Origin: Mycolicibacterium sediminis
Lineage (GTDB): Bacteria; Actinomycetota; Actinomycetes; Mycobacteriales; Mycobacteriaceae
Length of the DNA: 64,000 nucleotides
Assembly (NCBI RefSeq): GCF_010731735.1
Contig: NZ_AP022588.1
Span: 5,270,001-5,334,000 of the forward strand
Reading direction: 5' to 3'
This document shows, piece by piece, positions 8,507 to 16,346 of the stretch; the first letter of the stretch is position 1; the number at the start of each line of letters is the position of its first letter. The notes under the pieces were generated by a model. It did no database searches, was not told where the DNA came from, and saw only the letters and a list, made by a program, of their open reading frames with translations. The translations under genes were made by a program, and so were the position numbers.

Positions 8507-8533
8507 GGCCTTTCGAGCAACGTGGCCTTTCGA
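8507..8533. repeat. Tandem 10-bp direct repeat GGCCTTTCGA, 17-bp period
   Basis: Two identical copies (8507-8516 and 8524-8533) in the intergenic region between the Rieske copy 2 operon and the aldehyde dehydrogenase. Each copy is also followed by a related base run containing GCAA. Direct repeats of this kind can bind activators in tandem; function not shown. Confidence 0.35.
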
Positions 8534-8579
8534 CGCAATCTCGAGAACCCGCTCCCTCGACGGTATATGCTCGGCGCAT

Positions 8580-8601
8580 CAATCACAAGTAGTTGATAAT
8601 G
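8580..8601. promoter_or_regulatory. Second copy of the 22-bp element, upstream of the aldehyde dehydrogenase
   Basis: Differs from the minus-strand reading of 5049-5070 at only 2 of 22 positions; the core here is CAAGTAGTTG. It lies 28 bp before the TTG start of the aldehyde dehydrogenase and on the far side of the Rieske copy 2 promoter. Both genes and the reductase operon may therefore share one regulator, most simply the MarR protein encoded between the two sites. Confidence 0.62.
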
Positions 8602-8629
8602 AGTGCCGTTGCACGAAGGAGATCGTCGA

Positions 8630-10075
8630 TTGCATCAGGACAGGCTCTTCATCGGCGGTGCGTGGATGGCACCCGGCACCGATGCCCGCATCGAGGTGGT
8701 ATCGCCGTCCACCGAAACCCCCGTGGCACGGGTGGCCGCCGCGGCACCTGCGGACGTCGATGACGCGGTGGCCGCCGCCCGGGCGGCGTTCGACACCGGG
8801 CCGTGGCCGAGACTGGACCCCGGAGAGCGCATCGCCGCCATCCGCCGGTTGGCCGAGTGCTACGGCGAACGGCGCACGGAGATGGCCGAACTCATCACCT
8901 CCGAGCTGGGGGCTCCGATCGGCTTCGCCAGGCGTGCCCAGGTCGCCCTGCCGTGGAGCATGATCACCGCGTTCTGCGATCTCGCCGAAACGTACCCGTG
9001 GCGGGAGGTGCGGCCGGGGCGGTACGGCTCCGACCTCCACGTTCTTCGCGAGCCAATCGGCGTCGCTGCGGCCGTCGTGCCGTGGAACATGCCGCAGTTC
9101 CTGATCATCACCAAGCTGGTGCCCGCCCTGTTGGCCGGATGCTCGGTCATCGTGAAACCCGCACCGGAGACACCCCTGAACGCACTGCTGCTCGCCGAAC
9201 TCATCGCCGAGGCGGACCTGCCGCCGGGCGTGGTCAGCGTGCTTCCCGGCGGCCGTGAACTCAGCGAGTACCTGGTGGGGCACCCGGGTGTGGACAAGGT
9301 GTCCTTCACCGGTTCGACCGGCGCCGGCAAGGCGGTGGCCGCAGCCTGCGCCACCGATCTACGCCGCGTCAGCCTCGAACTCGGCGGGAAGTCCGCGGCC
9401 ATCGTCCTCGACGACGCGGACCCCGCCACCGTGGCGACGGGCATCCGGTCGGCGAGCCTGTCGAACAGTGGGCAGATCTGCAACGCGCTGACTCGCGTGC
9501 TGGTGCCTGCCGGCCGCGCCGACGAATTCACCGACGCGCTCGCCGCGGAGGTCGCCGGCCTCACCGTCGGCGACCCCTGGGACGACGCGACGCAAGTGGG
9601 TCCGCTCGTCGCGCAACGCCAGCAGGACCGGGTCCGCGAGTACATCGACGTCGGTCGGCGCGAGGGCGCCCGCCTCGTCGTGGGCGGCCCCGACATGCCC
9701 GACGGCATCGACCGCGGGTGGTACGTCCGTCCGACGCTGTTCGCGGAGGCCGACAACTCCATGCGCATCGCCCGCGAGGAGATCTTCGGTCCGGTGCTCG
9801 TCGTCATCCCCTATACGGACGACGACCACGCCGTGACCATCGCCAACGACTCCGACTACGGCCTGGCCGGCTCCGTGTTCACCGCCGACTCCGACCGCGG
9901 ACTCGCTGTAGCCCACCGCATCCGCACCGGCACGTTCGGCGTCAACCAGGGCTACACGATGGACCCGTTCGCTCCTTTCGGCGGCGTCAAGAACAGCGGA
10001 TATGGCCGCGAGCTGGGCCGCGAGGGAATCGACGGGTACGCCGATACCAAGTCGATCTCGGTGGCGCAAACCTGA
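8630..10075 (+). CDS. NAD(P)-dependent aldehyde dehydrogenase
   Basis: 481 residues, the usual ALDH length. Catalytic cysteine C284 (SGQICNA) and general-base glutamate E250 (LELGGKSA) are 34 residues apart, as in the family; VPWNMP, GSTGAGK and EEIFGPV are also present. TTG at 8630 is chosen because AAGGAG stands eight bases upstream and the protein then begins at the conserved LFIGGAW; a GTG at 8603 would place the start before that site. Probably oxidises an aldehyde formed by the neighbouring oxygenases. Transcribed alone; convergent with the TetR gene. Confidence 0.92.
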   Translation: MHQDRLFIGGAWMAPGTDARIEVVSPSTETPVARVAAAAPADVDDAVAAARAAFDTGPWPRLDPGERIAAIRRLAECYGERRTEMAELITSELGAPIGFARRAQVALPWSMITAFCDLAETYPWREVRPGRYGSDLHVLREPIGVAAAVVPWNMPQFLIITKLVPALLAGCSVIVKPAPETPLNALLLAELIAEADLPPGVVSVLPGGRELSEYLVGHPGVDKVSFTGSTGAGKAVAAACATDLRRVSLELGGKSAAIVLDDADPATVATGIRSASLSNSGQICNALTRVLVPAGRADEFTDALAAEVAGLTVGDPWDDATQVGPLVAQRQQDRVREYIDVGRREGARLVVGGPDMPDGIDRGWYVRPTLFAEADNSMRIAREEIFGPVLVVIPYTDDDHAVTIANDSDYGLAGSVFTADSDRGLAVAHRIRTGTFGVNQGYTMDPFAPFGGVKNSGYGRELGREGIDGYADTKSISVAQT

Positions 10076-10105
10076 TTCGGCCGGTGTGCCGTCGCCCACG
10101 TGGGT

Positions 10106-10711
10106 TCAGTCCGGCAGCTTGATCGCCGACAGGTACATCTCCACGACGGGCCTGAAGAGATCCACGTCGTCGAGCTGGCTGCCGAGGACCACGGAGTCAC
10201 TGGTGGCGACCAACGCCCGGGCGAAGGTCAGCGGCGGGATCAACAGGCTGCCCCCGAGCGCTTCGATGCCCTCCACGATGAACGTCGCCAAGGCGTCCAC
10301 CACTTCTGACCGCTTGGCGGCCACTCGGTCTCGAGCCTCCGGATTACGGACCAGGTACAGCGTGAACTCGAGGCCCAGTGCGGCATGCTCGGCGCCGCGG
10401 TCGATGCTCAGCTGGCGCCAGCGCTCGGCGATCTCGTCGAGTTCACGTCCCCCGACGCGGTTTGCGTCCGACATGACCTCGGCGAAGTTGTCGAAGTAGC
10501 GTCGCCAGTAGCGATCGCTGACCGCCAGGAACAGCTCCTCCTTGGTCGCGAAGTGCTTGTAGATGGCGCCCTTGGTGTAGCCGGCCGCGTGCGCGATGTC
10601 ATCCAGAGTCGCTGATGTGAAACCCTTTTCGGCGAAGACGTCTTCGGCGGCGTCGAGCAGCAGCGCGCGGGTGTGCTCGAGCCGCCGTTCGCGGGTCCAC
10701 CGCTCCACCAT
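10106..10711 (-). CDS. TetR-family repressor
   Basis: 201 residues with an N-terminal helix-turn-helix: RALLLDAAEDVFAEKGF, then TLDDIAHAAGYTKGAIYKHF. The C-terminal ligand domain is not assignable. Divergent from the AveC-like/MoxR operon, with tandem repeats (10734-10764) in the shared 134-bp promoter region, so it likely represses itself and that operon. Confidence 0.9.
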   Translation of the reverse strand: MVERWTRERRLEHTRALLLDAAEDVFAEKGFTSATLDDIAHAAGYTKGAIYKHFATKEELFLAVSDRYWRRYFDNFAEVMSDANRVGGRELDEIAERWRQLSIDRGAEHAALGLEFTLYLVRNPEARDRVAAKRSEVVDALATFIVEGIEALGGSLLIPPLTFARALVATSDSVVLGSQLDDVDLFRPVVEMYLSAIKLPD

Positions 10712-10733
10712 GGCGAAAGTCTGTCACAGATTC

Positions 10734-10764
10734 TCAGATACCCATTGGCTATTCAGATACCGAT
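10734..10764. promoter_or_regulatory. Tandem TCAGATACC(C/G)AT repeats, likely TetR operator
   Basis: Two 12-bp direct repeats (10734-10745 and 10753-10764, one mismatch) with a 19-bp period. Each extends into a partly symmetrical ATACC...(G)TAT unit. They lie between the divergent TetR gene and the AveC-like operon, 23 and 82 bp from the two starts. Confidence 0.45.
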
Positions 10765-10845
10765 GAGTATATTCGAGCGCATTGGGTCGCCGACGCCAGG
10801 TGCGCGGCGGGTGACCGCTGTCAGATCGCCGGGAGGAATCCGATC

Positions 10846-12018
10846 ATGAGTGACCCGTTCAAGAAGTCCGCCATCACCGAGTCGGTCAGTGCGACAACCG
10901 ACCTGGGGCGAGAGAGGCCGCCGTCGTCGGGCGCCTTCAAGGTCTGGGCGACGGTGGGCGCCGTGTTCCTGGCCTACACGCTCTACGTGTTCGTCCGTTG
11001 GGTCACCGGCCCCTTCTTCGAACCGGTGGAGGGGGGACCGAGCGAGCCGCCGATGTACATGCAGATCCCGCTGATGGCCAACGCCGTCATACTGTGGATC
11101 GGCCTGCCGTTCGCGCTGTGGTTCTTCCTCGTCCGGCCGTGGCTGCGGGAGAGGCGCATCACGCTCGACGGCATGCTGCTGGTGTCGATGGGCCTGATGA
11201 TGTTCCAGGATCCGATGCTCAACTACTACAGCACCTGGTGCACCTACAACGCATGGCTGTGGAACCGAGGTTCCTGGGCACCGCACATCCCGGGCTGGGT
11301 GGCACACGAGGAGCCGGGCCACACCGTCCCCGAACCGTTGCTGACCAACATCCCCGGCTACATGTACGGCGTGCTGCTGATCACCATCGTCGGGTGTTGG
11401 CTCATGCGAAGGATCAAGAACCGTTGGCCCGCGATGTCCAATCTGAGACTTGTTCTGGTCACCTATGCGATCACGTTCGTGCTCGACTTCGTCATGGAGG
11501 CGTTGGTCATGCTGCCGATCGGCTTCTACTCCTATCCCGGTGCCATCCAGTCGTTGTCGTTCAACGCCGGGACGTACTACCAGTGGCCGATCTACGAGGG
11601 CTTGATGTGGGGTGGCGTTCAGGCGGCACTGTGCTGCCTGCGTTTCTTCACCGACGACCGGGGACGCACCGTCGTCGAGCGAGGCCTGGACCGTGTGCGC
11701 GGCGGGGTCGTCAAGCAGCAGTTCATCCGCTTCCTGGCGATCTTCGGCGGTGTCAGCGCCTGCTTCTTCCTCTTCTACAACGTGCCCGCGACCTGGCTCG
11801 GCATGCACGGCGACCCGTGGCCGGAAGACGTGCAGAAGCGCTCGTACTTCAACCCCGGCATCTGCGGCGAGGGAACCGACCGACCGTGTCCGAATCCCGT
11901 TCTGCCGCTAACGACCAAGCACTCGGGGTTCGTCGACCACGACGGCGAGCTGGTACTGCCCGACGGCGTGACGATGCCATCCGTGGTGCCGATCCAACGT
12001 GCCGATGACGGTCGATAG
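10846..12018 (+). CDS. AveC-like (spirocyclase-family) integral membrane protein
   Basis: 390 residues with about seven hydrophobic segments: roughly 33-53, 74-96, 108-122, 166-182, 196-224, 240-262 and 296-322. The motif MMFQDPMLNYY in the third segment and the general layout resemble proteins annotated as AveC-type spirocyclases in mycobacteria; AveC forms the spiroketal of avermectin. No polyketide synthase is nearby, so that reaction is unlikely here. Translationally overlaps the MoxR-type ATPase gene. It may act on a lipid or terpenoid in the membrane; the assignment rests on overall resemblance. Confidence 0.68.
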   Translation: MSDPFKKSAITESVSATTDLGRERPPSSGAFKVWATVGAVFLAYTLYVFVRWVTGPFFEPVEGGPSEPPMYMQIPLMANAVILWIGLPFALWFFLVRPWLRERRITLDGMLLVSMGLMMFQDPMLNYYSTWCTYNAWLWNRGSWAPHIPGWVAHEEPGHTVPEPLLTNIPGYMYGVLLITIVGCWLMRRIKNRWPAMSNLRLVLVTYAITFVLDFVMEALVMLPIGFYSYPGAIQSLSFNAGTYYQWPIYEGLMWGGVQAALCCLRFFTDDRGRTVVERGLDRVRGGVVKQQFIRFLAIFGGVSACFFLFYNVPATWLGMHGDPWPEDVQKRSYFNPGICGEGTDRPCPNPVLPLTTKHSGFVDHDGELVLPDGVTMPSVVPIQRADDGR

Positions 12019-12826
12019 TCTCCGGCCGCCGGCCGAGAGCGGTTCACCGGCACCGTTCTACCGTGCCGTCGGCAAGGAGGTCGAGACCTTCCGGGCGGCG
12101 GCGCGGCGAGGTTCACCGGTACTGCTCAAGGGACCCACCGGGTGCGGTAAGACCCGCTTCGTCGAGGCCATGGCCCACGAGTTCGGACGGGAACTGATCA
12201 CCGTGGCCGGCCACGAGGACATGACCTCGGCAGACCTCGTCGGCCGGTTCCTGCTCAAGGGTGGTGAGACCGTCTGGGCCGACGGTCCGCTGACCCGGGC
12301 CGTGCGGGAGGGCGCCATCTGCTACCTCGACGAGATCGTCGAAGCCCGCCAGGACACCACTGTCGTCATCCATCCGCTCGCCGACCACCGCCGCGAGCTG
12401 CCCATCGATCGCCTGGGGATCACCCTGTCCGCCGCCCCGGGCTTTCAGCTCGTCGTCTCCTACAACCCCGGGTACCAGAGCATCCTCAAGAGCCTCAAGG
12501 AGTCGACGCGTCAGCGATTCGTCGCGATCACCCTCGGCTTTCCCACTGCCGACGTCGAGACCGACGTCGTCGCCCGCGAGGCGGGCATCGACGAGTCGAC
12601 CGCGCGATCGCTGGTCGCGCTCGGCGCTGCCATCCGCGGTCTGGACGGGTCGGCGCTCAACGAGGTCGCATCGACGCGGATCCTGATCCTCGCGGGCGGC
12701 CTCGTCGCCGAGGGGCTCGGCCTGCGGGACGCGGTCCAGTCGGCCGTCGTCGAGGTGCTGTCCGACGACCCGGACGTGATCCGCGCCCTCGGTGAGCTGG
12801 CCGATGCGGTCCTGCCACGGCCGTGA
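11999..12826 (+). CDS. MoxR/NorQ/CbbQ-type AAA+ ATPase
   Basis: 275 residues. Walker A GPTGCGKT (45-52), Walker B ICYLDE (107-112), and the CbbQ/NorQ pattern LVGRFLLKGGETVWADGPLT before it. ESTRQRFVA carries a probable arginine finger. Such ATPases form hexamers and, with a VWA partner, remodel or load metal into enzymes such as NO reductase or Rubisco. It overlaps the AveC-like gene by 20 bp and the VWA gene by 4 bp. GTG start at 11999; the ATG at 12005 is an alternative. Confidence 0.92.
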   Translation: MPMTVDSLRPPAESGSPAPFYRAVGKEVETFRAAARRGSPVLLKGPTGCGKTRFVEAMAHEFGRELITVAGHEDMTSADLVGRFLLKGGETVWADGPLTRAVREGAICYLDEIVEARQDTTVVIHPLADHRRELPIDRLGITLSAAPGFQLVVSYNPGYQSILKSLKESTRQRFVAITLGFPTADVETDVVAREAGIDESTARSLVALGAAIRGLDGSALNEVASTRILILAGGLVAEGLGLRDAVQSAVVEVLSDDPDVIRALGELADAVLPRP

Positions 12827-14502
12827 ATTCCATGGGGCCCGAACGGTTCCGCTTCCTCGCGAGCGTCGTCGCAGGACGGCACGTCGACGTCGCGGCAGCC
12901 GCTGATGGTCAGTCCGCCCATACCGACGGGCAGGTGATCTTCGTCTCGGCGGACCGCAGCGCCGACCACCAGCGTCGCGAGGTCCTGGTGCAGAGCGCTC
13001 TGCTGGGTGCGGGCAGCTTCGATCGTCGGCACTTGCGGCACCTGCGGGGACGGCCCGCGGTGGCACGGCGCTACCTGGCACTGGAGGGCCGCCGCGTGCT
13101 GGTCGACCTCGTGCCGCGCCTGCCTCTGGCAGCCGCCGTGTGCGAGGGCGACGCCCGAACGTGCTCCGCCGAGGAGTCCCTCGACATCGCTTCGAGCAGA
13201 ACGTCGATCGCGGCCGCGCCCGAGTGGTTCGGCACCATCCGTCCCTCGGTGCTGATGCGCGCACCGACGCCGGCGGGCTCCTCCGCCGCCGAGGGAGGTC
13301 CCCGGCTGACGTTCGACCCCGCGGACGCCGCCGGCGTGGACGAGGGCGACGAGGACGACGAGCCGTCCGGGAAGAGCCGGATCCTGAGACTGTTCGAGCT
13401 TCCGGTCGGGGCGCAGGCACCGGCACGGTTCCTGCGCGCGCTGTTCGGCAGCTCGCGGTCCCCCGGGAGCGACGGCGCCGGCGGCGAGTTGAGCGTCGGT
13501 TCGATCCGGCGCGCATCGGCCACCGGCGGGGCCGCACGGCCGTCGCCGACCCCGATCGTGTTCACCGGTGACGAGCGATCCGGCAGCGCCCTCGGCGTTC
13601 GCGGCGCCCGGTACCCGGAGTGGGACGTGTACGGCAACCGATATCGCGAGGATTGGTGCCGGGTCGTCGACTTCCCGGTCATCACCGGTGCGGACGTCCC
13701 GGGTGCCGGCGTACTCTGCGACGCCGTGTTGCGGCAACGACTCTCGCGCGTCGGGCTGGGCCCCAGGGCGTTGCGTGCCCGACCCGACGGTGACGATGTG
13801 GACACCGAGGCGCTCGTGAACCTCGCCGTGGATCTCAGATCCGGACACTCACCGGACGAGCACGTCTACACCGAACGCCGCAGGGTCGCCCGAAATCTGG
13901 GCGTGCTCGTCCTGCTCGACGCATCGGGCTCGGCGACCGACGCCGATCTGGAGGGCCTCGCCGTCCACGAACATCAACGCCGCGCGGCTGCCACACTCGC
14001 AGCGACACTCGAAGAACTCGGTGACCGCGTCGCGGTGTACGGGTTCCGCTCCCACGGGCGCAACGCCGTGCACCTGCCCGCGATCAAGACGTTCGGGCAG
14101 CGCTTCGGAGCGCTCAGCCGGGCCCGCCTGGATCACCTGCAGCCCGCGGGATACACCCGCCTCGGTGCCGGCATCCGCGGCGCCGCCGCGATCCTGCAGC
14201 GCGACTCCGGAACCCCCAATCGACTCCTCCTGGTGCTGTCGGACGGTCACCCCTACGACGACGGCTACGAGGATCGGTACGCAGAGGCGGACGTGCGCAG
14301 GGCCCTCGACGAACTTCGGGCAGACGGCATGGGCTGCCTGTGTCTGTCGATCGGCGCCGCCACCGATGGAGAATCGCTGCGACGGGTCTTCGGTCCGGCG
14401 AGTCATGCCCACGCCGCCACGCTCGCCGCGCTCAGCCCTCGGATGGACGAGCTCTTCGTGTCGGCACTGCAGGAACTCGCGGCACCTCGTGCCCGGCGTT
14501 GA
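12823..14502 (+). CDS. NorD/CbbO-type VWA-domain protein
   Basis: 559 residues. The C-terminal VWA domain carries an intact MIDAS, DASGS at 366-370, with later T and D positions (GYTRLG, LSDGHPYDD). Before it is the NorD signature YPEWDVYGNRYREDWC. The middle (about 160-250) is low-complexity and acidic, including GDEDDE. Partner of the upstream ATPase; together they would form a metalloenzyme-activating chaperone. No norB/norC, Rubisco or other classical client is present. Confidence 0.9.
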   Translation: MNSMGPERFRFLASVVAGRHVDVAAAADGQSAHTDGQVIFVSADRSADHQRREVLVQSALLGAGSFDRRHLRHLRGRPAVARRYLALEGRRVLVDLVPRLPLAAAVCEGDARTCSAEESLDIASSRTSIAAAPEWFGTIRPSVLMRAPTPAGSSAAEGGPRLTFDPADAAGVDEGDEDDEPSGKSRILRLFELPVGAQAPARFLRALFGSSRSPGSDGAGGELSVGSIRRASATGGAARPSPTPIVFTGDERSGSALGVRGARYPEWDVYGNRYREDWCRVVDFPVITGADVPGAGVLCDAVLRQRLSRVGLGPRALRARPDGDDVDTEALVNLAVDLRSGHSPDEHVYTERRRVARNLGVLVLLDASGSATDADLEGLAVHEHQRRAAATLAATLEELGDRVAVYGFRSHGRNAVHLPAIKTFGQRFGALSRARLDHLQPAGYTRLGAGIRGAAAILQRDSGTPNRLLLVLSDGHPYDDGYEDRYAEADVRRALDELRADGMGCLCLSIGAATDGESLRRVFGPASHAHAATLAALSPRMDELFVSALQELAAPRARR

Positions 14503-14604
14503 CACCTCGGTCGGCCATACGGTTCCCCAGACGGTGTCCCGTCGATATGCTGCCACGTGGCAAGTAGGTGAGATTGCCATTCCGGACCGCGGAGGTGGAC
14601 GTCG

Positions 14605-15381
14605 ATGACGACTGTGCAGCAGCACGAGACGAACTTCGCTCGGCCGGTCGCACCCCACCGTGGGCGCATCTACCTGTACACCGGGTTGTTCACCTTCGCG
14701 GTGTTCCTGTTGATGACCATCGGCGTGCAGATCGATCTCATCCCCCCGACGTTCACCACAGACGTGGTCGTCAATCTGATCTTCGGCGTTCCCGTGCTGC
14801 TCCTCCCCCTGGTGATCCTGTGGGATGCACCCGGCGAGAAGCGAACTCGTCTCGACCGGGCTGCCGAACTCACGCTGTTCTACCTGCCGTACACGGCGGG
14901 CAGCCAGATCGGCTACGAGCTGATGTTCCTCATCGGCCACCCGCTGGGCCTCTGGGCGCCGACCACCGATCCCGGCTGGAAGTGGTTGTGGTGGCAGTAC
15001 GGACTGGCCGACACCCGCTACGTCAGCGGCAACCCGTGGATCTTCGCGCTGGAGATCGTCGGCGTACTGACCGGGACGACGGTGTTCGTCATGTGGACGC
15101 GTCTGATCCGTCCCCAGCTGGCCACCGAGGCACGGATCCGTTGCCTCTGGGTGACGTTCGCGGGCGTGGCGATCCTCATGAGCAGCACGGCGGTCTACTT
15201 CATCTCGGAAGTGGGCGCCGGTTTCGCCGACATCGGACAGGGCGCCTTCGGCCTCGGGTTCAAGTTCATCGCCGAGAACGTCCCGTTCATCGTCCTGCCC
15301 CCGTTGGTGCTGTACGCCACCTACCTCCAGATCGACCATCTGACGCGCAGGGCCGGTCCCCTCGATCCGCCCGTCGCGTAG
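14605..15381 (+). CDS. Emopamil-binding-protein-like membrane protein (EXPERA-type)
   Basis: 258 residues, about six membrane helices (24-46, 54-74, 89-111, 150-168, 178-200, 216-238). The segment WWQYGLADTRYVSGNPWIFALE resembles the acidic/aromatic motif of emopamil-binding proteins (sterol delta8-delta7 isomerases), read here in the parts WWQYGLADTRY and WIFALEIVGV; YELMFLIGHPLG would match the preceding helix. An isomerase or lipid-binding role is possible. Preceded by GGAGGTGG. Fourth gene after AveC-like, MoxR and VWA genes, 102 bp after the VWA stop. Similarity is modest. Confidence 0.55.
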   Translation: MTTVQQHETNFARPVAPHRGRIYLYTGLFTFAVFLLMTIGVQIDLIPPTFTTDVVVNLIFGVPVLLLPLVILWDAPGEKRTRLDRAAELTLFYLPYTAGSQIGYELMFLIGHPLGLWAPTTDPGWKWLWWQYGLADTRYVSGNPWIFALEIVGVLTGTTVFVMWTRLIRPQLATEARIRCLWVTFAGVAILMSSTAVYFISEVGAGFADIGQGAFGLGFKFIAENVPFIVLPPLVLYATYLQIDHLTRRAGPLDPPVA

Positions 15382-15390
15382 CAGTGGCAC

Positions 15391-15579
15391 TCACCGCCGG
15401 CGGCCGCGTGCCTTCGAGCCAACGGCGACGAACACGCTGAGCCCCACCGCCACCGCGAAGATGCCGACGATCAGGTGGCGGACGCCATCGCTCGCCACGT
15501 ATGCCCACAGCTGCAGGCCTCCCGCGACCAGTGCCAGCAGCCCGAACGCCAGTGCTGCCACACGCAGTGCCGTCGTCAT
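15391..15579 (-). CDS. Small two-helix membrane protein
   Basis: 62 residues: one hydrophobic segment LRVAALAFGLLALVAGGLQLW and a second LIVGIFAVAVGLSVFVAVG, with a basic tail (KARGRRR) that fits the positive-inside rule. ATG at 15579. Ribosome site is weak. Divergent from the TetR gene at 15661 and facing the operator-like repeat at 15619-15632, which supports it being a real gene. Function unknown. Confidence 0.5.
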   Translation of the reverse strand: MTTALRVAALAFGLLALVAGGLQLWAYVASDGVRHLIVGIFAVAVGLSVFVAVGSKARGRRR

Positions 15580-15618
15580 GCCACGAGTCTGCCGTGGATT
15601 TGCGCGCTGCCGGTTGGT

Positions 15619-15632
15619 CTGACTCTGGTCAG
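15619..15632. promoter_or_regulatory. CTGAC-N4-GTCAG operator-like repeat, site 1
   Basis: Perfect 5-bp arms around TCTG, 28 bp before the TetR start at 15661. Same design as 15688-15703, with centres 70 bp (about seven helical turns) apart. Confidence 0.5.
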
Positions 15633-15660
15633 CTTCGCCGAACCGCGCTATGGTCCGAAG

Positions 15661-16320
15661 ATGCCCACCACTCACCGCGGCAATGGTGCTGACCACGGTC
15701 AGCGGCGCGCAACGTTCCAGCGGGCCAAGTCGCACGAGACCAAGCGGATGCTGGTGCAGGCCGCGATGGCGCTGTGGCGAACCAAGGGCTACTCGCACAC
15801 GACGGTCGCCGAGATCTGCACGGCCGCCGGGGTCTCCAAGGCGCTGTTCTACTTCTACTTTCCCCGCAAGGAGGACGTCCTGTTCGAGGTGGGCGTCGTG
15901 TCCACTCAGACCGCGCACCGCGCGATCCACGCGCTGCTCGACGGAGACTACGAGATCGGTGCGGTGATCGCCGCCGCGCTCCGGGCATTCGAGAAGTCGA
16001 TGGCGCGCAACCCGCGCGATCTGATCATCGAGACAATCCTCGAGGGTTATCGCCACGAGCACCGACTGCTCGCCGACGGTGTCCGTCTCGGACACGACAC
16101 CGACATGTTCACCGAGCTGTTCACCCGTGCCGCCGCCGACGGAAGGCTGGGCTCGGCGCCGAACGACGCCGACGTCGCACACCTCGCCTATCTCGCACAG
16201 ACGCTGGTGAGCGAAGGCGCACGACACTGGGCCGCAGGCGCATTCGGTGAGAGGTCCTTCGCCGACGTCGTCACCGCGGACATCGTCATGCTCGTCGACG
16301 GCTACGCGCACTGCCACTAG
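15661..16320 (+). CDS. TetR-family regulator of the acyl-CoA dehydrogenase/phosphotransferase operon
   Basis: 219 residues from ATG 15661. Helix-turn-helix: MLVQAAMALWRTKGYSHTT, then VAEICTAAGVSKALFYFYF. The upstream reading to 15475 is rejected because it overlaps the small membrane gene and lacks a family match. Only 26 bp precede the acyl-CoA dehydrogenase, so the regulator is probably the first gene of that operon. Two identical-design inverted repeats flank its start codon. Confidence 0.88.
   Translation: MPTTHRGNGADHGQRRATFQRAKSHETKRMLVQAAMALWRTKGYSHTTVAEICTAAGVSKALFYFYFPRKEDVLFEVGVVSTQTAHRAIHALLDGDYEIGAVIAAALRAFEKSMARNPRDLIIETILEGYRHEHRLLADGVRLGHDTDMFTELFTRAAADGRLGSAPNDADVAHLAYLAQTLVSEGARHWAAGAFGERSFADVVTADIVMLVDGYAHCH
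15688..15703. promoter_or_regulatory. GCTGAC-N4-GTCAGC operator-like repeat, site 2 (inside TetR codons)
   Basis: Perfect 6-bp arms around CACG, lying in the first codons of the TetR gene, outside the conserved domain. Matches the arms of 15619-15632. A site in phase with the first could allow looping or cooperative repression. Confidence 0.45.
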
Positions 16321-16346
16321 AACCCGATCACCGCCGAGGAGGCGCC

